DNA from: Stenotrophomonas maltophilia | GTDB taxonomy: Bacteria; Pseudomonadota; Gammaproteobacteria; Xanthomonadales; Xanthomonadaceae | Assembly (NCBI RefSeq): GCF_039555535.1 | Contig: NZ_CP154630.1 | Span: 757,001 to 821,000, forward strand | DNA length: 64,000 bases | Direction of reading: 5' to 3' | Shown here: positions 48,257-55,162 of the stretch, piece after piece | Layout: each line of letters starts with the position of its first letter | Position numbering within the stretch: the stretch's first letter is position 1 | Made by a program: the position numbers and the translations under genes | Notes under the pieces: model-generated | Told to the model about the DNA's origin: nothing | Seen by the model: the letters and a program-made list of their open reading frames with translations, nothing else | The model's database searches: none

Positions 48257-48901
48257 ATGCGCAAGACGGGATGGAGCCGGCGAGCCGGCGCGATGATGGT
48301 GCTGCTGCTAGCGTTCCTGCTGTTGCCGGGGCTGGCCTGTGCCAAAGGTCCGGCCGGCACCGTGCTGGTGCTCGGCGACAGCCTCAGTGCTGCCCACAAT
48401 ATCCCCGCTGACGCCGGCTGGGTCAGCCTGCTGCAGCAGCGGGTCAGGCAGCAGTCGAAAACCCCGCCGCGCATCGTCAACGCCAGCATGAGCGGCGAGA
48501 CCACCGCGGGCGCGCTGACCCGCCTGCCGGGCTTGTTGGCGAAGGAAAAGCCGACGGTGGTGGTGATTGCCCTGGGCGGCAACGACGCACTGCGCGGGCT
48601 GACCCCGGCCCAGGTGCAGGGCAACCTGGAGAAAATGGTGCAGGCCAGCCAGAAGGCCGGCGCCAAGGTGCTGCTGCTCGGCATCGACGTGCCGCCCAAC
48701 TACGGCCCGGCATATCGCCAGCGCCTGGCTGCGGCCTACAAGGCATTGGCTACGCGGTACAAGGTGCCGCTGCTGCCGTTCCTGCTGGAAGGCGTGGCGC
48801 TGCAACCGGGCATGATGCAGGCCGACGGCCTGCACCCGACCGCGCAGGCGCAGCCGAAGGTGCTGGACAATGTCTGGCCGCTGCTCAGGCCGCTGCTCTG
48901 A
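48257..48901 (+). CDS. tesA: Acyl-CoA thioesterase I / arylesterase TesA
   Basis: TesA is a periplasmic SGNH hydrolase with thioesterase, arylesterase and lysophospholipase activity. The 214-residue product has a signal peptide (about 1-29, ending LPGLACA). Block I is GDSLS with Ser42, block III is GGNDALRG, and block V is DGLHP with Asp190 and His193. GAGGAG lies 6 bases before ATG 48257. It is divergent from ybbAP, as in E. coli. Confidence 0.95.
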   Translation: MRKTGWSRRAGAMMVLLLAFLLLPGLACAKGPAGTVLVLGDSLSAAHNIPADAGWVSLLQQRVRQQSKTPPRIVNASMSGETTAGALTRLPGLLAKEKPTVVVIALGGNDALRGLTPAQVQGNLEKMVQASQKAGAKVLLLGIDVPPNYGPAYRQRLAAAYKALATRYKVPLLPFLLEGVALQPGMMQADGLHPTAQAQPKVLDNVWPLLRPLL

Positions 48902-48988
48902 ACCGTTTTATTTCCTCTTGACGGAACTTCACATCACGTCCACCGTCGATCCGGCATGTTTCACAAAGCTGAAGTTAGAGGGAATCAC

Positions 48989-49702
48989 ATGCGTCAGACG
49001 AAGGAGACCTCCGGCTTGGTGCTGGTGGTCGAAGACAACCGCAACATCTCCGAGATGATCGGGGAATACCTGGAAGGTCGCGGCTTCGAAGTCGACTATG
49101 CACAGGACGGCCTGGATGGCTACCGCCTTGCGGCGGAGAACAGCTATGACGTCGTGGTGCTCGATCTCATGTTGCCGCGCCTGGATGGCATCGAAGTGTG
49201 CCGTCGCCTGCGCAATGATGCGCGCAAGTCCACCCCGGTGCTGATGCTCACGGCACGCGACACGCTGGACGACAAGCTCACCGGCCTCGGTTTTGGTGCC
49301 GATGACTACCTGACCAAGCCGTTCGCGATCCAGGAGCTGGAAGCCCGCCTGCGCGCGCTGATCCGTCGCGAACGTCGCCAGGTCGGTTCGGAAGTGCTGA
49401 AGGTCGCCGACCTGGTGCTCGACCCGGTCAGCATGCGTGCCACCCGTGCCGGCACCGAGCTGCAGCTTTCGCCGATCGGCCTGCGCCTGCTGACCATCCT
49501 GATGCGCGAATCGCCGCGCGTGGTCACCCGCCAGGAGATCGAGCGCGAGATCTGGGGCAACGGGCTGCCGGATTCGGACACGCTGCGCAGCCACCTGTAC
49601 AACCTGCGCAAGATCATCGACAAGCCGTTCGACCGTCCGCTGCTGCATACCGTGCAGAGTGCCGGCTACCGCATTGCCGACATCGCCCAGCCGATGGCCT
49701 GA
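48989..49702 (+). CDS. OmpR-family response regulator
   Basis: The 237-residue regulator has a receiver domain with Asp59 in VVVLDLMLPRLDG, the conserved Thr and Lys in LTARD and LTKPF, and a C-terminal winged helix ending LLHTVQSAGYRI. GAGGG before ATG 48989 supports this start. A sensor kinase gene follows after a 156-base gap that contains a CGGCCGGCATTGCCGCCGG-type inverted sequence. The target genes are unknown. Its neighbours tesA and ybbAP are candidates. Confidence 0.92.
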   Translation: MRQTKETSGLVLVVEDNRNISEMIGEYLEGRGFEVDYAQDGLDGYRLAAENSYDVVVLDLMLPRLDGIEVCRRLRNDARKSTPVLMLTARDTLDDKLTGLGFGADDYLTKPFAIQELEARLRALIRRERRQVGSEVLKVADLVLDPVSMRATRAGTELQLSPIGLRLLTILMRESPRVVTRQEIEREIWGNGLPDSDTLRSHLYNLRKIIDKPFDRPLLHTVQSAGYRIADIAQPMA

Positions 49703-49858
49703 GCAGGGCCCGCGCCGGTGCAGCAGCAGGCCCGGCCGGGTGGTGGCCACGTACGAGGGCAGGGCATGACCGGCCGGCATTGCCGCCGGTCATCGCCCAT
49801 GCACCCGCACGGCGTGGCGCGCTGCCTATAATCGCAGCGCTCTGACCGGGACCCCGCA

Positions 49859-51130
49859 ATGCCGCACGGCCTGCCGCGCAAGATCCGTATCGCCTTCATC
49901 CTGCAGGCAGTGCTGGCCAGCCTGGGCATCCTGCTGGGTGCGTGGCTGGTCTCGCTGGTGATCAAGCACAGCCTGGTGGGCGCTGCCCTGCGCGAAGAGG
50001 CCGCGTACTACTGGACGCTGCACGAAGCGTCGCCGGTGCAGCCGCCGCCCAACACCCAGAACATCCGTGGCTACCTGCTGGAAAGCGGGCAGTCGGCACT
50101 GTCGTTACCGGCCAACCTGCGCAATCTGGAACCCGGCTTCCACGAACTGCCCAAGGACGACCAGCTGGTGCTGGTCGATGTGCGCCCGGCCGGCCGCCTG
50201 TACCTGGTGTTCCTGCGTTCGCGCGCAGAGATGCTGGCGTTCTGGTTCGGCATCGTGCCGGTGCTGCTGACCCTGCTGGCGGTGTATGGCGCCAGCTGGG
50301 TGACCTACCGTGCGTCCAAGCGCCTGGTGTCGCCGGTGAACTGGCTGGCACGGCGCGTCTCGCGCTGGGACCCGGGCCACCCCGAGGCGGCCGACCTGGA
50401 GCCGAACAAGCTGCCCGCCGACATGCAGGGCGAGACCCGGCAGCTGGCGGCGGCGCTGCACTCGCTGGCAAACCGGGTCAGCGCGCACGTGGCGCGCGAG
50501 CGCAATTTCACCCGCGATGCCAGCCATGAACTGCGTACGCCGCTGACCGTCATCCGCGTTGCCAGCGACATGGCACTGGGTGATGAAACCCTGCAGCCGC
50601 GCCTGCGCCGCAGCCTGCAGCGCATCCAGCGGGCTGGCCGCGACATGGAAGCGGTGATCGATGCGTTCCTGATCCTCGCCCGCGAGGCCGACGTCGAACC
50701 GCAGATCGAGCTGTTCGACGTCAACGACATCGTCCGCTATGAAGTGGACAACGCCAATGAACTACTGGGGTCCCGCCCGGTGTCGGTGCACCTGCACAGC
50801 GATGGCCCGGTGCAGCTGCATGCGCCGCCGCGGGTGCTGCAGGTGGTGGTCAGCAACCTGGTGCGCAACGCGTGCAGCTACACCGACGAAGGGCGCATCG
50901 ACGTGCACGTGCACAACGATCGGGTGGTGGTGCGCGATACCGGTATCGGCATGTCCGCCGAAGCGCTGTCACGGGCGTTCGAGCCGTTCTATCGCGCCGA
51001 ACCCAGCCGCCCGCAGGGCACCGGCCTGGGCCTGTCGATCGTGCGCCGGCTGTGCGACCGCTTCGGCTGGAAGGTCAGCCTGGCCAGCGAGCCGGGGCAG
51101 GGTACCGAAGCGACGGTCATCTTCCGCTGA
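49859..51130 (+). CDS. EnvZ-type sensor histidine kinase
   Basis: The 423-residue kinase has two membrane helices (about residues 12-35 and 125-148) framing a periplasmic domain of about 90 residues. A HAMP-like linker follows. The dimerisation domain has His223 in DASHELRTPLTVIRV. The N box is VVSNLVRNACSY, and G boxes are VVRDTGIGM and GTGLGLSIVRRL. It is the natural partner of the OmpR-type regulator upstream. The signal is unknown. Confidence 0.93.
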   Translation: MPHGLPRKIRIAFILQAVLASLGILLGAWLVSLVIKHSLVGAALREEAAYYWTLHEASPVQPPPNTQNIRGYLLESGQSALSLPANLRNLEPGFHELPKDDQLVLVDVRPAGRLYLVFLRSRAEMLAFWFGIVPVLLTLLAVYGASWVTYRASKRLVSPVNWLARRVSRWDPGHPEAADLEPNKLPADMQGETRQLAAALHSLANRVSAHVARERNFTRDASHELRTPLTVIRVASDMALGDETLQPRLRRSLQRIQRAGRDMEAVIDAFLILAREADVEPQIELFDVNDIVRYEVDNANELLGSRPVSVHLHSDGPVQLHAPPRVLQVVVSNLVRNACSYTDEGRIDVHVHNDRVVVRDTGIGMSAEALSRAFEPFYRAEPSRPQGTGLGLSIVRRLCDRFGWKVSLASEPGQGTEATVIFR

Positions 51131-51144
51131 CGCGGCGACCTGCC

Positions 51145-51183
51145 GGGGTCGGATCCCGTTGCTGCGCAACGGGCTCTGACCCC
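51145..51183. repeat. GGGGTC-family palindrome (forward)
   Basis: GGGGTCGGATCCCGTTGCTG opens the element and GGGCTCTGACCCC closes it, 15 bases after the kinase stop. Confidence 0.9.
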
Positions 51184-51200
51184 ATCCTGCTGGAATGTCG

Positions 51201-51256
51201 GTAGGTCCACGCGATGCGTGGGTGGGGTTGCGGTAGCGCCGGGCCATGCCGGGCGT
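51201..51256. repeat. Two GTAG palindromes in tandem
   Basis: GTAGGTCCACGCGATGCGTG (51201-51223) and GTAGCGCCGGGCCATGCCGG (51233-51256), same orientation. Confidence 0.8.
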
Positions 51257-51266
51257 CCGCAGTCCC

Positions 51267-51968
51267 TCAGTTGCAGTTGACCTTCGGCGCCACCGCCCTG
51301 GTCCAGATCGCGTAGCCCGCAGGGGTCATGTGCAGCATGTCCTCGCGGAACAGCGTCGCATCCGGCTGGCCATCGGCACCCAGCATCGGCGTGTAGATGT
51401 CGGTGAAACCGGTATTGGGCAGCTTGGCCAGGGCGGCCTTGATCAGCGCGTTGGCCTCGTTGATCGCCGGCAGCAGGTGCGCACGCGACGGGCTCGGCTT
51501 GATCGACAGGTACTCCACCGTGGTCTTCGGCAGGTCGCGGTGCACGCGCTGCACGAAGGCGACCACGTCGTCGCGCACCTGGGTCGCGGTGCGGCCGCTG
51601 TTGAGGTCGTTGTCACCGGCGTAGAAGAACACCTTGCACGGCGCATACGGCACCACGATCTGGCCGGCATACCAGGTGCTGTCACGCACTTCCGAGCCGC
51701 CGAAGCCACGATTGAACACCGGCTGGCCGGGGAAGTCGGTGGCCAGGCTCTCCCAGAAGCGGATCGAGGAGCTGCCGATGAATTCGATGCCACCGCGCGG
51801 CGGCGGGTTGGCCTGGTCGGCGCTGGCGAAGCGCGCCATGTCGCCGGCCCAGGCCACGTTGGAGACCTGTTCGGGGACCCGGGGCGACGTGGCCGGGCCC
51901 AGGGCCTGGGCCAGCGGTGCGGCAGTCAGCAGGCCCAGCATCAGCAGGCAGGTACGGCGACGGGACAT
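51267..51968 (-). CDS. Exported SGNH/GDSL hydrolase
   Basis: The 233-residue protein has a signal peptide (MSRRRTCLLMLGLLTAAPLA, then QALG) and SGNH blocks: FIGSSSIRFW with the nucleophile Ser, GFGGSEV, AGDNDLNSG with the Asn, and DMLHMTPAGY with Asp and His. This is the platelet-activating-factor-acetylhydrolase-like GDSL group. It acts in the periplasm or outside on an ester that cannot be named. GGAG lies 6 bases before ATG 51968, which is therefore preferred over ATGs at 51998 and 52001. Confidence 0.88.
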   Translation of the reverse strand: MSRRRTCLLMLGLLTAAPLAQALGPATSPRVPEQVSNVAWAGDMARFASADQANPPPRGGIEFIGSSSIRFWESLATDFPGQPVFNRGFGGSEVRDSTWYAGQIVVPYAPCKVFFYAGDNDLNSGRTATQVRDDVVAFVQRVHRDLPKTTVEYLSIKPSPSRAHLLPAINEANALIKAALAKLPNTGFTDIYTPMLGADGQPDATLFREDMLHMTPAGYAIWTRAVAPKVNCN

Positions 51969-52181
51969 CAGGCGCTCCAGCAGGGAAGGGGTAACCATCA
52001 TAGGATCAGGACGCGGCGTGGCGCTTTCCCCGGGCAGGCCGTTCGCCGCAGCGGCCGGGGGGTATGGTCGGCGGCCTTGTGGCAAAATGGCGGCCATCTG
52101 CCTATTCCCGTGCACCCATGATTCCCTGCCGTGCGTCTGAGCGGTCGCTGCGCCGCGCCCCTGTTGCTGGATGTTCCACCC

Positions 52182-52577
52182 GTGGCTGACCAGTTCGGTC
52201 ATCTGCCCCGCGGCCCGCGCCGCATCTTCCAGGCCGCCCGCTGGTCCTGGCAGGGCCTGCGCGCCGCCTGGCTGCACGAATCGTCGTTCCGGCTGGAGGT
52301 CTACCTGCTGATCCTGCTGACCCCGGTCGCGATCTGGCTGGGCCAGACCCCGGTCGAGCGCGCGCTGCTGATCGGCTCGATGCTGCTGGTGCTGGCGATG
52401 GAACTGGCCAACTCGGCCATCGAGGCGGTGATCGAGCGCTACGGCAGCGAGATCCACGAACTGGCCGGTCGCGCCAAGGACATGGGCTCGGCGGCGGTGT
52501 TCGTGCTGATGATGAACGTGCTGCTGTGCTGGGCCCTGGTCGTGGTTCCGCACGCGCTGGCCGGCAGCTACGGCTGA
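52182..52577 (+). CDS. dgkA: Diacylglycerol kinase DgkA
   Basis: DgkA phosphorylates diacylglycerol in the inner membrane and recycles lipid from membrane-derived glucan synthesis. The 131-residue product has three membrane helices and the active-site block ELANSAIEAVIERYGSEIHE, followed by AGRAKDMGSAAVF. GTG 52182 gives a start MADQFGHLPRGPRRIFQAA that fits the family. A longer in-frame start at 52131 adds a sequence without homology. Confidence 0.92.
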   Translation: MADQFGHLPRGPRRIFQAARWSWQGLRAAWLHESSFRLEVYLLILLTPVAIWLGQTPVERALLIGSMLLVLAMELANSAIEAVIERYGSEIHELAGRAKDMGSAAVFVLMMNVLLCWALVVVPHALAGSYG

Positions 52578-52610
52578 AATCCCATTCCCCCACTGCCTTG
52601 AAGAGTTCCC

Positions 52611-53360
52611 ATGTCCTTTGAGTTCCTCGCCGACCCCAACGCCTGGGTGACCCTGTTCACCCTCAGCGCGCTGGAAATCGTGCTCGGCATCGACAACCTG
52701 GTGTTCATTTCCATCGCGGTCAGCAAGCTGCCGGAAGAACGCCGCCCGTTCGCGCGCAAGCTCGGCATCGCGGTGGCCTGCATCACCCGGATCGGCCTGC
52801 TGGTGTCGCTGGCCTACCTGGCGCACATGGCCGCCAACCTGTTCACCGTGGCCGGCATGGGCATCTCCATCCGCGACCTGGTGCTGATCGTTGGTGGCCT
52901 GTTCCTGATCATCAAGGGCTGCATGGAGATCAAGGAACTGATCAGCGGCGGCGAAGATGAAGATCCCAGCACCACCAAGGCCTCGGCCGTGTTCGGCTAC
53001 GTGATCGCGCAGATCGCGGTGATCGACATCGTGTTCTCGCTGGACTCGGTGATCACCGCCGTCGGCATCGCCGACCACATCCCGGTGATGGTGGCCGCCA
53101 TCCTGCTGTCGGTGCTGGTGATGCTGCTGGCTGCCAACCCGCTGGGCCGCTTCATCGATGCCAACCCGACGGTGAAGATGCTGGCCCTGGCCTTCATCCT
53201 GATGATCGGTGCGGTGCTGATCCTGGACGGCCTGGACGTGCACGTGCCCAAGCCCTACATCTACGCCGCGATGGGCTTCTCGGTGCTGGTGGAGTGGCTG
53301 AACCTGCTGATGCGCCGTCGCGCCCGCGAGCACAACGTGCCCGGCGCCGGCAACTGGTAA
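52611..53360 (+). CDS. TerC family integral membrane protein
   Basis: The 249-residue protein has about seven membrane helices and the TerC pattern ALEIVLGIDNLVFISIAVSKLP (acidic residues in helix 1), EQISG-type acidic loop GGEDEDPSTTK and VFSLDSVITAVGI. TerC/YjbE/Alx proteins handle metal ions, especially Mn export, and some protect against tellurite. It lies 33 bases after dgkA and probably shares its transcript. No yybP-ykoY-type riboswitch is present in the short gap. Confidence 0.92.
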   Translation: MSFEFLADPNAWVTLFTLSALEIVLGIDNLVFISIAVSKLPEERRPFARKLGIAVACITRIGLLVSLAYLAHMAANLFTVAGMGISIRDLVLIVGGLFLIIKGCMEIKELISGGEDEDPSTTKASAVFGYVIAQIAVIDIVFSLDSVITAVGIADHIPVMVAAILLSVLVMLLAANPLGRFIDANPTVKMLALAFILMIGAVLILDGLDVHVPKPYIYAAMGFSVLVEWLNLLMRRRAREHNVPGAGNW

Positions 53361-53375
53361 GCGCGTGATCCCTAA

Positions 53376-53403
53376 CCCCCGGCCCTGCCGGGGGTTCTTC
53401 GTT
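53376..53403 (+). terminator. Terminator after terC
   Basis: CCCCCGG-CCCTG-CCGGGGG followed by TTCTTCGTT. Confidence 0.85.
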
Positions 53404-53419
53404 GTGGATGCGAGGTCAT

Positions 53420-53481
53420 GTAGAGCCGAGCCCATGCTCGGCTGACCGGCAGGAAGCAGCCGAGCATGGGCCCGGCTCTGC
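53420..53481. repeat. Inverted pair of GTAG palindromes
   Basis: GTAGAGCCGAGCCCATGCTC at 53420 and a mirror whose end has changed from CTAC to CTGC at 53481. Confidence 0.88.
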
Positions 53482-53629
53482 ACCGGCGCTGCGGTTTTTG
53501 CATATGTAGCGGGGTTGCGGCCTCCACTTGTGAACCAGGATCAACAGTGTTTTCCCGGGGCGAGGCTTAATCGCCCGTGGCAAAGCGCGCAGGCTGCGCA
53601 CCTGCCCGTTTCCGCCCCCAGGAACCCCC

Positions 53630-54790
53630 ATGACCTCCAGAGCCGCTCTGCTGGCCCTTGCCGTCGGTGCATTCGCCATCGGCACCACTGAATTCGCCCC
53701 GATGGGCCTGCTGCCGGTCATCGCCGACGGTGTGGGCGTCGGAATTCCTACCGCGGGCATGCTGATCACCGCGGATGCCGTCGGCGTGATGCTCGGCGCG
53801 CCGGTGATGACCCTGCTGATGGGCCGTTTCGGCAAGCGCACCGCGCTGATGCTGCTGATGTCGATCTTCGTGGTGGGCAACCTGCTGTCCGCGTTGGCGC
53901 CGAACTACGGCCTGCTGCTGCTGTCGCGGCTGGTCACCAGCCTCAACCACGGTGCCTTCTTCGGCATCGGCGCGGTGGTCGCCGCCAGCCTGGTGCCGAA
54001 GGACAAGCAGGCTGCTGCCGTGGCCACCATGTTCATGGGCCTGACCATCGCCAACATTGGCGGCGTGCCGGTGGCCACCTGGGTGGGCCAGCAGCTGGGC
54101 TGGCGCCTGTCCTTCGCCGGGACTGCGGTGCTGGGCCTGGTCGCGATCACTGCGCTGGGCTTCGCGCTGCCGGCGTCTGCGCCGGGTCCGCGCCCGGACG
54201 TGCGCCGCGAACTGAAGGCGATCCTGCAGCCGCAGGTGTTGCTGGCGATGGGCACCACGGTGCTCGGGGCGGGTGCGATGTTCACCCTCTACACCTACGT
54301 GGCGCCGGTGCTGACCGAACTGACCGGCGCCTCCAACACCTTCATCGCGATGTCCTTGGCGCTGATCGGTATCGGCTTCACCTTCGGCAACGGCATCGGT
54401 GGGCGCATGGCCGACTGGTCTCTGGATGGCGCCACCCGCATCCTGCTGGCGGCGCTGGCCATGCTGATGTTCGTGCTGCCGCTGGCCTTCATGAGTCACG
54501 CCACCGCGGCGGTGGGTGTGTTGCTGTTCGGTGCGGCGACGTTCGCCATTGTGCCGCCGCTGCAGATCCGGGTGATGCAGGCGGCCAGCGAAGCGCCGGG
54601 CCTGGCCTCGTCGATCAACGTAGGTGCGTTCAACCTCGGCAATGCCGTAGGCGCGGCGCTGGGTGGTGCGGTGATCAGCTCGGGGCTGGGGTACGCGGCG
54701 GTGCCGGTCGCCGGTGGCCTGCTGGCGGCGGTGGGATTGCTGCTGGCATGGCTGGGGCGTCCCCGTACTGCGGTGGCTGAAGCTTGTTGA
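53630..54790 (+). CDS. MFS transporter, AraJ/YdhP-type exporter
   Basis: The 386-residue inner-membrane protein has 12 predicted helices. The N-terminal TTEFAPMGLLPVIADGVGV is typical of the DHA1 arabinose-efflux/AraJ group. The motif A-like loop is GRFGKRTALM between helices 2 and 3, and motif C-like glycines appear in helix 5. The substrate is unknown. Sugars or drugs are usual for the family. The leader (53483-53629) contains a loose inverted repeat CACTTGTGAAC/GATCAACAGTG that could be an operator. Confidence 0.9.
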   Translation: MTSRAALLALAVGAFAIGTTEFAPMGLLPVIADGVGVGIPTAGMLITADAVGVMLGAPVMTLLMGRFGKRTALMLLMSIFVVGNLLSALAPNYGLLLLSRLVTSLNHGAFFGIGAVVAASLVPKDKQAAAVATMFMGLTIANIGGVPVATWVGQQLGWRLSFAGTAVLGLVAITALGFALPASAPGPRPDVRRELKAILQPQVLLAMGTTVLGAGAMFTLYTYVAPVLTELTGASNTFIAMSLALIGIGFTFGNGIGGRMADWSLDGATRILLAALAMLMFVLPLAFMSHATAAVGVLLFGAATFAIVPPLQIRVMQAASEAPGLASSINVGAFNLGNAVGAALGGAVISSGLGYAAVPVAGGLLAAVGLLLAWLGRPRTAVAEAC

Positions 54791-54838
54791 ATGATGTGGG
54801 GTTCCGGCAGGGCTTGCAGCCCTGCACCCGCCGAAGCG

Positions 54839-54861
54839 GTAGTGCCGGCCGCTGGCCGGCA
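54839..54861. repeat. GTAG palindrome
   Basis: GTAGTGCCGGCCGCTGGCCG, same sequence type as the pair between ppc and the thioesterase gene. Confidence 0.85.
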
Positions 54862-54894
54862 CCCTCAACGTCAAAAGCTGGTTTGCTGAGGGTT

Positions 54895-55000
54895 GGGCGG
54901 GGCGGTGTGGGCGTGCAGGACACGCCGTAAACCCATCCCTGGGGGCTCGTAGGCGCCATCCATGGCGCCTGCGGTCCTGCACGCCCACACCGCCCCACCC
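54895..55000. repeat. Composite long inverted repeat with a nested GTAG element
   Basis: Arms of 22 bases (54899-54920 and 54975-54996) match perfectly. They extend to 25 of 26 pairs (54895-54920 with 54975-55000). The 54-base loop contains CACGCCGTAAACCCATCCCT and a GTAG element (54949-54974, GTAGGCGCCATCCATGGCGC). Confidence 0.85.
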
Positions 55001-55033
55001 CTGACAGTTTCCCGCGGTCTGGCGGAACTGCAC

Positions 55034-55070
55034 GGGTCGGATCCCGTTGCTGCGCAACGGGCTCTGACCC
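55034..55070. repeat. GGGGTC-family palindrome (forward)
   Basis: GGGTCGGATCCCGTTGCTGC then GCAACGGGCTCTGACCC. Nearly identical to the copy at 51145. Confidence 0.9.
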
Positions 55071-55162
55071 TGATTCTGCTCTGATAGGTGTCGACCTTGG
55101 TCGACACGAATGCCTGGAGTATCGGCTTCTGCAGAGACTAGTGCGTGGATGGATCGGACTGG

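Larger units (their letters stand above)
54791..55162. other. Repeat-filled intergenic region
   Basis: No gene was found. In order it holds a GGCAGGGCTTGCAGCCCTGC palindrome (54806), a GTAG element (54839-54861), a composite inverted repeat (54895-55000), a GGGGTC-family palindrome (55034-55070) and a GGTGTCGACC...GGTCGACAC palindrome (55087-55107). Confidence 0.85.

Noticed and set aside
48989..51130. Identification of the two-component pair as the S. maltophilia BfmA-BfmK system
   Set aside because: The neighbouring thioesterase gene made this tempting, but the pairing cannot be established from the sequence alone, so no symbol was given.
52578..52610. Manganese riboswitch before terC
   Set aside because: The gap to dgkA is only 33 bases, too short for a yybP-ykoY element.
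53501..53560. LysR-type operator before the MFS gene
   Set aside because: The inverted repeat is loose (about 7 of 11 positions) and no LysR gene is adjacent. It is mentioned only in the gene entry.
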